The notes under the pieces are model-generated. The model was given only the letters and a program-made list of their open reading frames with translations. It had not been told where the DNA came from and did not search any database. The position numbers and the translations under genes were made by a program. A stretch of 64,000 bases of DNA, from positions 1-64,000 of the forward strand of contig NZ_JAINVU010000001.1 in NCBI RefSeq assembly GCF_019880555.1. Direction: 5' to 3'. This stretch comes from Hephaestia mangrovi (GTDB lineage Bacteria > Pseudomonadota > Alphaproteobacteria > Sphingomonadales > Sphingomonadaceae). This document shows positions 18,129 through 26,496 of this stretch, piece by piece (the first letter of the stretch is position 1; each line of letters begins with the position of its first letter).

Positions 18129-19418
18129 TCAGTCCGCGGTCGCCTCGGTCAACAATTGGCGGAACGCCACGATGGTCGTGGCCACCGCTTCGGGCGGCAC
18201 GCAGCGGGCATCGTCGTCGCTGACATGGTGGAAGCGGTGCACCCCGAAAATGCCGGCCACCGACCGATAGCCGGCGGCGAGGATCGGCGTCAGTTCGCCG
18301 GCCGACAGCACCTTGCTCGAATAGGGCGATTCAAGCCCCGCAAGACCGGCGAACAAGCGGCGCGCGGCGGGCAGCAGGGCGGGGCTCACTACCAGATATC
18401 GCTGGGAATCGGTGCCGCGTATCGGCTTGAGGCCGAACAGCCCCTCATGCCAGTCGCGCGCGGCGAGGTTGGCGCCGAGATGCAGCCAGAAGCGGGTCTC
18501 ATCGGGCCGGGGTGCGATGGTCTGCAGCGACTGTTCGGCGCCGAGATTTTCATATTCGTGACCGCTGTTGCACAGGAAGGCGAGATTGTAGCCCGGCAGT
18601 GCGGCCGGCGCCCAGCGGGCAAGGTCCAGCCACGCCGCGATCCCGCCGCCGCGCTCTCCCGCGCAGCTGAACCAGCCCGACCGCGGGGTGGAGACGACCA
18701 CCCACCGCTTGCTGCCGCGATCGAGCCGACCGATCAGGTTGAAGGCGGTGCGCTGGCCTTGCTCGCCCGACAGCCGGACGGTCGCCGGTCGGTGCTGCAT
18801 CGCTGCGGCCAGGAACGGCGCTGCGTCGGCGGGCGCGATCACGCCGACGGGCCCCGGAAACATCGGTGCGCGGCCATCGGCGTTGAGCGCGATGACCTTG
18901 CCGGTCGGACCGTTGGTAATGACGACGGCCGCCTTTGCGCCAGCGGCGAAGGCGGCGTCGACCGGCACGCGCACCGGCTTCGCCAGCGCCGACGACCAGC
19001 GACCATAGGGCAGATCGACCAGCGCAATCGCTCCAGCCAGCGGTGCATCGGCCCGGCCACCGGCATCGACCCGCACCAACGGACCCGACACGCCGTCCTC
19101 GGTGGTCGGCACGACGATCGGTTGCGGCCACAGGGTAGCGCGTGCGTCGCCGGCTGTAATCTCACATTGCCCTGGATCGAAACAGGGCACCGACAGATCG
19201 TGCGTCTCGACGACAAAGCCGGTGCGGCCGATTTCGTCCGCCAGCCAATGCCCGCAGGCGGTGTCGCCGGCGCCGCCGGATTGCTTGCTGCCGAAGCCGA
19301 TATACCGCGCGAGATCGTCTTCGACACTTGCGACCTCCTGTGCCTTGGCTGCTGCCGTCAGGCTTAGCGGCATTGCCGCCGCTCCGGCGAGGAAACTGCG
19401 CCGCGTCGGCCCTGCCAT
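18129..19418 (-). CDS. M28-like exported protein with altered zinc-site motifs
   Basis: 429-residue protein with a Tat-type signal 'TRRSFLAGAAAMPLSLTAAAKA', a PA-like insert ('GPLVRVDAGG', 'GAIALVDLPYGRW') and a C-terminal half arranged like M28 aminopeptidases. The usual first zinc ligands (an 'HxD' after the central strand, then a 'GAxDNGSG' loop) appear here as 'VVVSTPRSGWFSCAGERGGGIAAWL', so the canonical His and Asp are absent; 'HEYENLGAE' and the terminal 'HRFHHVSDDDA' remain. It may be a non-canonical hydrolase. ATG at 19418 is preceded by GAGAGGG. Divergent from the DUF3089 gene, sharing the operator at 19466-19497. Confidence 0.65.
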   Translation of the reverse strand: MAGPTRRSFLAGAAAMPLSLTAAAKAQEVASVEDDLARYIGFGSKQSGGAGDTACGHWLADEIGRTGFVVETHDLSVPCFDPGQCEITAGDARATLWPQPIVVPTTEDGVSGPLVRVDAGGRADAPLAGAIALVDLPYGRWSSALAKPVRVPVDAAFAAGAKAAVVITNGPTGKVIALNADGRAPMFPGPVGVIAPADAAPFLAAAMQHRPATVRLSGEQGQRTAFNLIGRLDRGSKRWVVVSTPRSGWFSCAGERGGGIAAWLDLARWAPAALPGYNLAFLCNSGHEYENLGAEQSLQTIAPRPDETRFWLHLGANLAARDWHEGLFGLKPIRGTDSQRYLVVSPALLPAARRLFAGLAGLESPYSSKVLSAGELTPILAAGYRSVAGIFGVHRFHHVSDDDARCVPPEAVATTIVAFRQLLTEATAD

Positions 19419-19465
19419 AGCCCTCTCATCTCCCTCCTCATCGGCGCCTCCCAGCGGGCGCATTT

Positions 19466-19497
19466 GAATATTGACTATCGTAGCAGCGAATATTGAC
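19466..19497. promoter_or_regulatory. Paired operator boxes between divergent genes (same family as 13566-13615)
   Basis: Two copies of GAATATTGAC (19466-19475 and 19488-19497) spaced exactly 22 bp, the spacing also found between the two AGTCAATATTGACT boxes at 13566-13615. The site sits between the M28-like gene (start 19418, leftward) and the DUF3089 hydrolase (start 19604, rightward), so one bound regulator could control both. The boxes are less symmetric than at 13.6 kb. Inferred regulator: the TetR protein at 16070-16807. Confidence 0.6.
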
Positions 19498-19603
19498 GGC
19501 GCCACCTGCAACGTGACAGTCTCCCATCCCGGCTTCGTGGTCGAGTCCCGCTGGAAAAGCGGGCAGGCCCGCCGATGGCCAGTGCGCGAGAGAGGACTTG
19601 GGG

Positions 19604-20779
19604 ATGATCACGAAATTGATGGTGTTGGCCGCGGGCGCATTCCTGTTTCATGTCTCGCCGGCGTCGGCGCAGTCGAGTGCGCCAGCGCAGATTGACTATG
19701 CCAAGCCATCATCCTGGGTGTGCCGGCCCGGACGGCCAAAAGATGCCTGCGGCCGATCGGATCAGGATGCCACGGTGATCGACGGCGACGGCTCGACGCA
19801 TATCGAACGGTTTCACGCCGATCCGAACGCGCCGATCGACTGCTTCTATGTCTACCCAACCGTCTCGCTGGACCCCGGCGGCAATGCATCGGCCAAGATT
19901 GAGCCGCAGCAAGTCGCGGTGGTCGATCAGCAATTTGCGCGCTTCGCGTCGGTGTGTCGGCCCTATGCGCCGGTTTATCGACAACTCACGCTGACAGCGC
20001 TGCGGGCGCGCCTGAAAGGCCATCCGATCAATGCCGACCGGGCGCTCGCCTATAACGATGTGAAGGACGCATGGGATTATTACCTCGCGCACGACAATCA
20101 TGGCCGTGGGGTCGTATTGATCGGACACTCGCAAGGGTCGCTGGTGCTCGCCGAACTGGTCAAGAAGGAGATCGACGGCAAACCGATCCAGCACCGAATC
20201 CTGTCGGTGATCCTCGCCGGCTACCGACTGGAGGTGCCGGTCGGCAAGGATGTCGGCGGGGATTTCAAATCGATCCCCTTATGTCGTTCGGCCAGCCAGA
20301 TCGGCTGCACCATCACCTTCGCCTCGTTTCGCGCGGACAGCCCGCCGCCGCCCGACGAGCAGATCTTCGCGATCTCGTCCGGGCCGGGCCTGCAGGCCGC
20401 CTGCGTAAATCCGGCGGCACTGGCCGGTGGTTCGGGGCCGCTGCACGCCTATCTCGCCTCGGGCACGCAGCGGCAGGTCGCCGACGGCGTCCAGCCTGGC
20501 GCATGGACCGACCCGCCCACCAAGATCACCACGCCGTTCGTCGAGGTGCCGGGCCTGATCAGCGCCGAATGCCGCAGTGAGGACGGGCATGATTTCCTGG
20601 CCATCAGCCTGCACCCAACTCCCGGCGCGCGGACCAACACGATCGTCGGCGACGTCGTGGTCGACGGTCACATTCTGAAGGACTGGGGGCTGCACCTGAT
20701 CGACATGAACCTGACGATGGGCAATTTGATCGATATCGTCAGGCGGGAAGGGGAGGCGTACCGCCAGCGGAGGCAATAA
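19604..20779 (+). CDS. DUF3089-family alpha/beta hydrolase, secreted
   Basis: 391-residue protein with Sec signal 'LAAGAFLFHVSPASAQ' and the DUF3089 arrangement: 'DCFYVYPTVSLD', 'FARFASVCRPYAPVYRQ', 'ALAYNDVKDAWDYYL', nucleophile in 'LIGHSQGS', and late 'DGHILKDWGLHLIDMNL'. Members are lipase- or esterase-like and largely uncharacterised. ATG at 19604 has AGAGGACTTGGGG upstream; a TTG two codons earlier is possible but less likely. Control through the shared operator 107 bases upstream places it in the same regulon as the TBDT/GH1 operon. Substrate unknown. Confidence 0.8.
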   Translation: MITKLMVLAAGAFLFHVSPASAQSSAPAQIDYAKPSSWVCRPGRPKDACGRSDQDATVIDGDGSTHIERFHADPNAPIDCFYVYPTVSLDPGGNASAKIEPQQVAVVDQQFARFASVCRPYAPVYRQLTLTALRARLKGHPINADRALAYNDVKDAWDYYLAHDNHGRGVVLIGHSQGSLVLAELVKKEIDGKPIQHRILSVILAGYRLEVPVGKDVGGDFKSIPLCRSASQIGCTITFASFRADSPPPPDEQIFAISSGPGLQAACVNPAALAGGSGPLHAYLASGTQRQVADGVQPGAWTDPPTKITTPFVEVPGLISAECRSEDGHDFLAISLHPTPGARTNTIVGDVVVDGHILKDWGLHLIDMNLTMGNLIDIVRREGEAYRQRRQ

Positions 20780-20804
20780 TCCGTTCGCGCTTTCCTGGAG
20801 GTGC

Positions 20805-21506
20805 TTAGCCGGCGGCCGAGCGTTCCGCTTTCCGGTGGGCGACAAGCTCGTGGAAACCGGCTGCCATGAACAGCGCCATGCGCTCCTTGACCGCCGCGAA
20901 ATCGCTCGACCGGCACAGGCCGTGGGACAGCTTGTCGATGCGGCCGGTCCGCGCGAGCGTCAGCATCAGCGCGCCGGTGACGAAATGATATCCCCAGAAC
21001 ACGTCTTCCTCGGGGCAGTCGGGCAAGGCCTTCTTGAGCAACTCGATCAACCGCAGCACGACCGGATCGAAATATTCGTCCATCAGGTCAGCGCCCCATT
21101 CGGGCGTGTTCGCCACCTGCGCACCCAGTGCGGCATAATTGCGCCAGCCTTCGCCGCCTTCGATGTAGAGGTCGAGATCGGTATCGAGGAAGGCGCGCAG
21201 CGCCCCCTCGACGGTCGGCTTGCCACCGCTTGCCGTATCGTAATCGTCGAGCGCCTTCATCCGCCGCTCGTTGGTCACCGACGCGCGGCGCGAGAACACC
21301 GCGTTGAACAGGTTCTCCTTGTCCTTGAAATAGTAATTGAGCAGCGTGTGGTGGACGCCGACGCGTTTGGCGACATCCTTCAGCGTGACGCCGTACAGGC
21401 CGTGCTTGGAGAACAGATATTCCGCCGCGTCGAGGATCTGCTCCATCGTCTCGGCGCGCTGCTCGGCCTTGGCGGAGCGCCGGCGCGGTTTCACGTCCTT
21501 GGCCAC
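20805..21506 (-). CDS. TetR/AcrR family transcriptional regulator (paralogue 2 of 3)
   Basis: About 233 residues. HTH region 'MEQILDAAEYLFSKHGLYGVTLKDVAKRVGVHHTLLNYYF', then 'TVEGALRAFLDTDLDLYIEGG', 'YFDPVVLRLIELLKKALPD' and 'FWGYHFVTGALM', nearly collinear with the TetR at 25763-26440. I place the start at GTG 21506 because AAAGGGA precedes it and the N-terminus then matches that paralogue in length; ATG at 21542 or 21560 are alternatives. It follows the SDR gene (stop at 21614) on the same strand, 107 bases on, and probably regulates the divergent SDR/MFS promoter region. Confidence 0.85.
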   Translation of the reverse strand: MAKDVKPRRRSAKAEQRAETMEQILDAAEYLFSKHGLYGVTLKDVAKRVGVHHTLLNYYFKDKENLFNAVFSRRASVTNERRMKALDDYDTASGGKPTVEGALRAFLDTDLDLYIEGGEGWRNYAALGAQVANTPEWGADLMDEYFDPVVLRLIELLKKALPDCPEEDVFWGYHFVTGALMLTLARTGRIDKLSHGLCRSSDFAAVKERMALFMAAGFHELVAHRKAERSAAG

Positions 21507-21613
21507 CAATTCCCTTTCGTCTCCGTCGCCTGCGCCGAGCATAGACGCTGCATCAAGCATCGCTCGGCCGTCGACGCAAGCCGCGCGACGGTCGAGCGAT
21601 CCCTGTGCCACGG

Positions 21614-22507
21614 CTAGCCGGCGCGCGCCACCGCCGGTGCGGTGCTGCCCGCGCTGGCCAATTCGCGCTCGGCCTGGGTGAAACCATAGGTCGGCACGAT
21701 CTCGCCGGTGCGGTCGCCGATCGCGTCCCAGTCGGCGATCACGCGCTCGGCGGCATCGTCGCCGGCGCCGATGAAGCAGCCGTCGGTGAGCGTCACGTTG
21801 GCGCGCGCGAAATGGCCCGCGCCGGCGCACAGGATCGCCCGGGTCGGTGCGTCCTCGCCGACCAGCGCCACAAGGCCGGGGCTGACCAGCATCGGGTCGA
21901 GCTGCTCGAGCCCGGCCTCGGACAGCACGCCTTCGGTCATCTGCGTCGCCGCGGTGGGGGCGAGCGCGTTGACGCGGATGTTGTATTTCTCGCCCTCGAT
22001 CGCGAGCGTCTGCATCAAACCGATCAGCCCCATCTTGGCGGCGGCGTAATTGGCCTGGCCGAAATTGCCGTACAGGCCCGACGACGAGGTGGTCATGACG
22101 ATGCGCCCGTAGCGCTGCTCGCGCATCGGCTCCCACACCGCCTTCGAGCAGATCGCCGCGCCGATCAGATGGACTTCGAGCACCAGCCGAAAATCGGCGA
22201 GCTCCATCTTGGCGAAGCTCTTGTCGCGCAGGATGCCGGCATTGTTGATCAGGATGTGCACGCCGCCCCATTCGCCGATCGCCCGGTCGACCATCGCCGC
22301 GACCGCAGTCTCGTCGGTCACCGATGCCGCCACCGCGATCGCGCTGCCGCCGGCTGCCGCGATCTCGTCGACGACGCGCTGCGCCGCATCGATATCGAGA
22401 TCGTTGACGACGACGCGGGCGCCGTAGCGCGCCAGCGTCAGTGCATGGGCGCGGCCCAGGCCGCCGCCCGCCCCGGTGACGATTGCAACACGCGAACTCA
22501 GCATCAT
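21614..22507 (-). CDS. SDR, (3R)-hydroxyacyl-CoA dehydrogenase-like
   Basis: 297-residue short-chain dehydrogenase. The opening 'AIVTGAGGGLGRAHALTLARYGARVVVNDL' and the catalytic 'SSSGLYGNFGQANYAAAKMGLIGL' closely follow the dehydrogenase domain of multifunctional enzyme 2 of beta-oxidation; the long C-terminal tail after 'NALAPTAATQMT' is also shared. It would oxidise 3-hydroxyacyl-CoA with NAD, consistent with the acyl-CoA ligase at 26.5 kb. AAGGAG eight bases before ATG 22507 fixes the start. Divergent from the MFS gene; upstream region has a candidate operator. Confidence 0.85.
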   Translation of the reverse strand: MMLSSRVAIVTGAGGGLGRAHALTLARYGARVVVNDLDIDAAQRVVDEIAAAGGSAIAVAASVTDETAVAAMVDRAIGEWGGVHILINNAGILRDKSFAKMELADFRLVLEVHLIGAAICSKAVWEPMREQRYGRIVMTTSSSGLYGNFGQANYAAAKMGLIGLMQTLAIEGEKYNIRVNALAPTAATQMTEGVLSEAGLEQLDPMLVSPGLVALVGEDAPTRAILCAGAGHFARANVTLTDGCFIGAGDDAAERVIADWDAIGDRTGEIVPTYGFTQAERELASAGSTAPAVARAG

Positions 22508-22573
22508 TGGTCGCTCTCCTTGATCGTTCAAAGCTGCGCCACGCCCTAACGCAACATAAGTTGGCTCACAAGC

Positions 22574-22624
22574 GAGTGAATGATGGAAATGAGAGTCCGC
22601 GGCAGCGGAGGGGTTTATTCACAC
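22574..22624. promoter_or_regulatory. Candidate inverted-repeat operator between SDR and MFS genes
   Basis: GAGTGAAT at 22574-22581 and ATTCACAC at 22617-22624 form an inverted pair about four helical turns apart in the divergent SDR/MFS promoter region. A related word, GAGTGAATATATGG, occurs at 30493-30506 upstream of the second catabolic TBDT, and GAGTGAATGATGG is the left copy here. This may be the site of the TetR at 20805 or 25763. Evidence is limited to short shared words. Confidence 0.35.
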
Positions 22625-22717
22625 GCGTGATAGTGAGCCTTGACACCGTCTATTCCCGCACGGCATGGTCACACCGCATAGAGCCGGCAAAACGATCGGT
22701 CAGCGGGAGAGGTGGAT

Positions 22718-22789
22718 ATGGCCGGTCAGGCTGCAGTACGGGTGGGCTCGGGCATGGCTCTGGAATCCAGCCAAGACGGCGCGCGCTGA
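22718..22789 (+). CDS. Short upstream ORF (23 codons) in frame with the MFS gene
   Basis: Begins at ATG 22718 with a strong ribosome site (GGGAGAGGTGGAT) and ends TGA at 22787-22789, three bases before the MFS ATG and in the same reading frame. The MFS start itself has no recognisable ribosome site, so ribosomes probably load here and re-initiate. It could be a translational-coupling leader, or the original MFS N-terminus interrupted by a nonsense change. The peptide has no recognisable motif. Confidence 0.4.
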   Translation: MAGQAAVRVGSGMALESSQDGAR

Positions 22790-22792
22790 GCG

Positions 22793-24124
22793 ATGGCCGC
22801 GACCGACCCCGTGGCCGCAATCGGCGCCGTCGTTGCCGATCCATCACCCGCTGCCGCGAAGCCGACCGCCCGCTCGTGGGGCGTGCTGATCGTGTTGTGC
22901 GGCGTCTACGTGCTCAATTTCATCGACCGCTCGCTGCTCGGCACGCTGGCCAAGCCGATCCAGGACACGCTGCACATCACCGACGGCCAGTTGGGGCGGA
23001 TCGGCGGGCTGTATTTCGCCTTGTTCTATTGCTTCATCGCCATCCCGATCGGCTGGTTCGCCGACCGGACGAGCCGGGTCAACGTGCTGTCGCTGGCCTG
23101 CGCGATCTGGAGCGCGGCGACATCGTTCTGCGGGCTGGCGACCAGCTACACGCAGCTCGTCGCGGCGCGGATGATGGTCGGGTTCGGCGAGGCGGGCGGG
23201 GTGCCGCCATCCTACGCGATCATCACCGACAGCTTCCCGCCGGGGCGGCGCGGCACGGCGCTGGGCATCTACAATCTCGGGCCGCCGATCGGCGTCGCGC
23301 TGGGTGTCGCGTTCGGCGCGTCGATCGCGGCGGCGTTCAACTGGCGCGACGCGTTCGTCGCGATCGGGGTGAGCGGCGTGGTGGTGGCGATCGGCATCAA
23401 GCTGTTCGTGCGCGAACCCAAGCAGGGCGGCCTCGACGCGCAGCCGGTGACGCCCGGCAAGGCGGGGTTCTGGGAAACCTGCACGATGTTCTTCACTCAC
23501 CCCGCGCTGATGCTGGCCGCGCTGGGCAGCGGCGCGACGCAGTTCATCACCTATGGTGCGGGCAATTTCACCGCGTTGTTCCTGATGCGCGAAAAGGGCA
23601 TGACGCTCGACCAGATCGCCATCTGGTACGCGCTGGTGGTGGCGATCGCGATGAGCGGCGGGATGGTCGTCTCGGGCTGGGTGGTCGACAAGTACGTTCA
23701 CCGCACCAAGGCCGCTTATGCGATCGTGCCGGCAGCTTCGCTGGCGCTCGCCATTCCCTTCTATCTCGGTTTCGTGTGGAGCCCGTCCTGGCCGCTGGCG
23801 ATCCTGCTGCTGGCGGGGCCGATGTTCCTCAATTACTTTTACCTGACCTCGTCGATCGCGCTGGTGCAGGAGGAGGTGCGGCCCGATCAGCGGGTGATGT
23901 CGGGGGCGCTGCTGCTGCTGGTGATGAACTTCATCGGCCTCGGCCTCGGCCCGACCTATGTCGGCGCGGCGAGCGACTATCTGCACGCGGCGCATCCGCA
24001 TCACTCGCTGCAGATCGCGCTCTACACACTGACGCCCTTCTATCTGATCGCCATCGTGCTTTTCCTGTGGCTCGCGCGCTTACTGCGCCGTGAGGACCAC
24101 GCCAACCGGGGGACCGCCGCATGA
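22793..24124 (+). CDS. MFS transporter (spinster/hexuronate-type major facilitator)
   Basis: 443-residue inner-membrane transporter with 12 predicted helices. Helix-1 motif 'VYVLNFIDRSLLGTLAKPIQ', loop 2-3 'GWFADRTSRVNVL', and 'GFGEAGGVPPSYAIITDSFPPGRRG' are typical of the spinster-like MFS group found in sphingomonad catabolic clusters with TBDTs. It would move the periplasmic product of the outer-membrane receptor and hydrolases across the inner membrane. The stop overlaps the carboxylesterase start (ATGA), so they form an operon. The start lacks its own RBS (see the short ORF upstream). Confidence 0.88.
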   Translation: MAATDPVAAIGAVVADPSPAAAKPTARSWGVLIVLCGVYVLNFIDRSLLGTLAKPIQDTLHITDGQLGRIGGLYFALFYCFIAIPIGWFADRTSRVNVLSLACAIWSAATSFCGLATSYTQLVAARMMVGFGEAGGVPPSYAIITDSFPPGRRGTALGIYNLGPPIGVALGVAFGASIAAAFNWRDAFVAIGVSGVVVAIGIKLFVREPKQGGLDAQPVTPGKAGFWETCTMFFTHPALMLAALGSGATQFITYGAGNFTALFLMREKGMTLDQIAIWYALVVAIAMSGGMVVSGWVVDKYVHRTKAAYAIVPAASLALAIPFYLGFVWSPSWPLAILLLAGPMFLNYFYLTSSIALVQEEVRPDQRVMSGALLLLVMNFIGLGLGPTYVGAASDYLHAAHPHHSLQIALYTLTPFYLIAIVLFLWLARLLRREDHANRGTAA

Positions 24125-25758
24125 TAAAGTTTCACCTGCTCGGCCTCGCCGCCGCCTGCTGCCTCGCCGTCGGGACCGCACAGGCCGCCACCGGGCCCGT
24201 GGTCGATGCGCCCGCGGGCAAGCTGCAGGGCAAGACCGATGGCGACCTCAACGTGTTCAAGGGCATTCCCTTCGCCAAGCCGCCGGTCGGCCCGCTGCGC
24301 TGGAAGCCGCCCGAGCCGCTGGCGCGCTGGGATGGGGTGAAGCAGGCGACGGCGTTCGGCCCGGCCTGTATTCAGCCCTCGCCGGCGGGCAAGAGCGTCT
24401 ATTGGGACAATCCGCCGCCACAGAGCGAGGATTGCCTGACGCTCAACATCTGGGCGCCGGCGCACGCCAAGAACGCGCCGGTGTTCTTCTGGATCTATGG
24501 CGGCGCGCTGTGGAACGGCGCCAGCAGCGACCCGATGTACGATGGCGAGAAGCTTGCCGAGCGCGGGGTGATCGTGGTGTCGATCAACTATCGTCTGGGG
24601 GTGCTCGGTTGGCTGGCGACGCCGCAGCTGAGCGCCGAATCGCCCGACGGGATTTCCGGCAATTACGGGCTGCTCGACCAGATCCAGGCGCTCGAATGGG
24701 TGAAGCAGAATATCGGCGCGTTCGGCGGCGATGCCGGCAACGTCACCATCGCCGGTGAATCGGCAGGCGCGCTGAGCGTGATGTACCTGATGAGCTCGCC
24801 GATGACGCACGGGCTGTTCGCCAAGGCGATCAGCGAGAGCGGCTATATGGTCACCGTGCCCGACCTCAAAACACCGGCGCACGGCATGCCCTCGTCCGAG
24901 CGGATGGGGCAGGCGGTGATGGCCGCGGTGAAGGCGCCCGACATGGCGGCGATGCGGGCGATGGACCCGAAGACGCTGACTGCGGCCGCGGCCGCCGCGC
25001 ATTATTTCCCGTTCGGCGCGGTCGATGGCGAGGTGCTGCCCGAGCAGCCGGTCACCGCGTTCGACAAGGGCGACCAGGCGCATGTGCCGGTGCTCGCCGG
25101 CTTCAATCAGGGCGAGATCCGCTCGCTGATGGTGCTGGCGCCGCCACCGCCCGCCAGCGCGGCGGATTACGAAAAGACGATTCGCGCCAAGTATGGCGAT
25201 CTCGCCGATGAATTCCTCAAGCTCTATCCGGCGAGCGACATGAAGGAGAGCATCATCGAGACGACGCGGGATGCGCTCTACAGCTGGTCGGCGGAGCGGA
25301 TGGTGCGCAAGCAGACCGCGCTCGGCATCCCGTCCTACCTGTACATGTGGGATCACGGTTATCCGGCGATGGACGATGCCGGGCTGCACGCCTTCCACGC
25401 CAGCGAGCTCCCCTTTGTGTTCGGCACCACCGGCGCGACGCCGCCCTTATGGCCGAAGATCCCGCCCTTCCCGAAGGAGCGGGCGCTTTCCAGCGCGATG
25501 ATGGATTACTGGACCAGCTTCGCCCGCAGCGGTACGCCGACCGCGGAGAATGCGCCCGACTGGCCGGCCTTCGACGGTGACGGCGCCTACATGCACTTCA
25601 CCGACGCGCCGCATCCGGCGACCGACCTGTTGCCGGGAATGTATACGCTCAACGAGGCGGTGATGTGCCGGCGGCTGGCGGCGGGCACGCAGCCGTGGAA
25701 CTGGAATGTCGGTCTCGCCGCGCCGCCGCTGCCGGCCAAGACCGAGGGCTGCGACTGA
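24121..25758 (+). CDS. Type-B carboxylesterase, secreted
   Basis: 545-residue esterase with Sec signal 'LGLAAACCLAVGTAQA'. Carboxylesterase signs: 'FKGIPFAKPPVGPLRWKPP', 'EDCLTLNIWAP', oxyanion loop 'WIYGGALWNGAS', 'YRLGVLGWLATP', nucleophile in 'GESAGALSV', catalytic Glu around 'NQGEIRSL', and His in 'HASELPFVFG'. The usual 'HGGGF' oxyanion motif is replaced by 'YGGALW'. Translationally coupled to the MFS gene by ATGA, so ester cleavage and uptake of the product are probably linked. Converges on the third TetR gene with 4 bases between. Confidence 0.9.
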   Translation: MIKFHLLGLAAACCLAVGTAQAATGPVVDAPAGKLQGKTDGDLNVFKGIPFAKPPVGPLRWKPPEPLARWDGVKQATAFGPACIQPSPAGKSVYWDNPPPQSEDCLTLNIWAPAHAKNAPVFFWIYGGALWNGASSDPMYDGEKLAERGVIVVSINYRLGVLGWLATPQLSAESPDGISGNYGLLDQIQALEWVKQNIGAFGGDAGNVTIAGESAGALSVMYLMSSPMTHGLFAKAISESGYMVTVPDLKTPAHGMPSSERMGQAVMAAVKAPDMAAMRAMDPKTLTAAAAAAHYFPFGAVDGEVLPEQPVTAFDKGDQAHVPVLAGFNQGEIRSLMVLAPPPPASAADYEKTIRAKYGDLADEFLKLYPASDMKESIIETTRDALYSWSAERMVRKQTALGIPSYLYMWDHGYPAMDDAGLHAFHASELPFVFGTTGATPPLWPKIPPFPKERALSSAMMDYWTSFARSGTPTAENAPDWPAFDGDGAYMHFTDAPHPATDLLPGMYTLNEAVMCRRLAAGTQPWNWNVGLAAPPLPAKTEGCD

Positions 25759-25762
25759 CGCG

Positions 25763-26440
25763 TCAGCCGGCATCCTCCTTCAGCGACAGGATGCCGGCGG
25801 CCATGAAGCGCGCCATGCGTTTCTTCACGGCGAGGAAGTCGTCCGAGTGGCAGACGCCGCCGGACAGGCGGTCGATGCGGCCGGTGCGCGCCAGCGTGTT
25901 CATCAGCGCGCCGGTGACGAAGTGATAGCCCCAGAAGATATCCTCCTCCTCGTAATCGGGCAACGCGCGCTTCAGGATGCTCACCAGCTTGAGCACCACC
26001 GGATCGAAATACTGGTCCATCAGCGCCGCGCCCTCCGGGGTGTTGCTGAGCCGCGCGCAGAAGGCGGCGTAGTTCATCCACGGCTCGCCGCCCTCGCGAT
26101 ACAGATCGAGGTCGGTATCGAGAAAGGCGTGCAGCGCGCCCTCGACGGTAGGGCGATCGCCGACCTCTTTCTCATAGGCGTCGAGCGCGGCCATGCGGCG
26201 GCCGCTGGTGCCGCCGGCCCGGCGTTCGAACACCGCCTCGAACAAGTCTCGCTTGTCCTTGAAATAATAATGCATCAGCGTGGTGTGGATGCCGACGCGC
26301 TGCGCGACGTCGCGCAATGTGACGCCATAGAAGCCGTTCTTCGAAAACAGATATTCGGCGGCGTCGAGAATCTGCTCCAGGCTCTCGGCGCGCTGCTCCG
26401 CCTTGCTGCGGCGGCGGCGTTTGGTCGGTGCTGTCGCCAT
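25763..26440 (-). CDS. TetR/AcrR family transcriptional regulator (paralogue 3 of 3)
   Basis: 225 residues. Opening 'TKRRRRSKAEQRAESLEQIL', HTH 'YGVTLRDVAQRVGIHTTLMHYYF', ligand domain 'TVEGALHAFLDTDLDLYREGG', 'YFDPVVLKLVSILKRALPD', 'FWGYHFVTGALMNTLARTGRID'. Very close to the TetR at 20805-21506 and more distantly to that at 16070-16807. ATG at 26440. It is downstream of the acyl-CoA ligase on the same strand with a 56-base gap, so likely belongs to that transcription unit and may control the ligase and the TBDT upstream of it. Confidence 0.88.
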   Translation of the reverse strand: MATAPTKRRRRSKAEQRAESLEQILDAAEYLFSKNGFYGVTLRDVAQRVGIHTTLMHYYFKDKRDLFEAVFERRAGGTSGRRMAALDAYEKEVGDRPTVEGALHAFLDTDLDLYREGGEPWMNYAAFCARLSNTPEGAALMDQYFDPVVLKLVSILKRALPDYEEEDIFWGYHFVTGALMNTLARTGRIDRLSGGVCHSDDFLAVKKRMARFMAAGILSLKEDAG

Positions 26441-26496
26441 CGCCTATCCCTGTTGATGGCGGGATCGGCCGTATCAAAACCGTGCAGGACGCGCGT

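Noticed and set aside
20805..22271. 488-codon minus frame joining the SDR region and TetR 2 as one protein
   Set aside because: The N-terminal part is an Arg-rich misreading of the SDR gene; the true TetR starts near 21506 and the SDR is in another frame.
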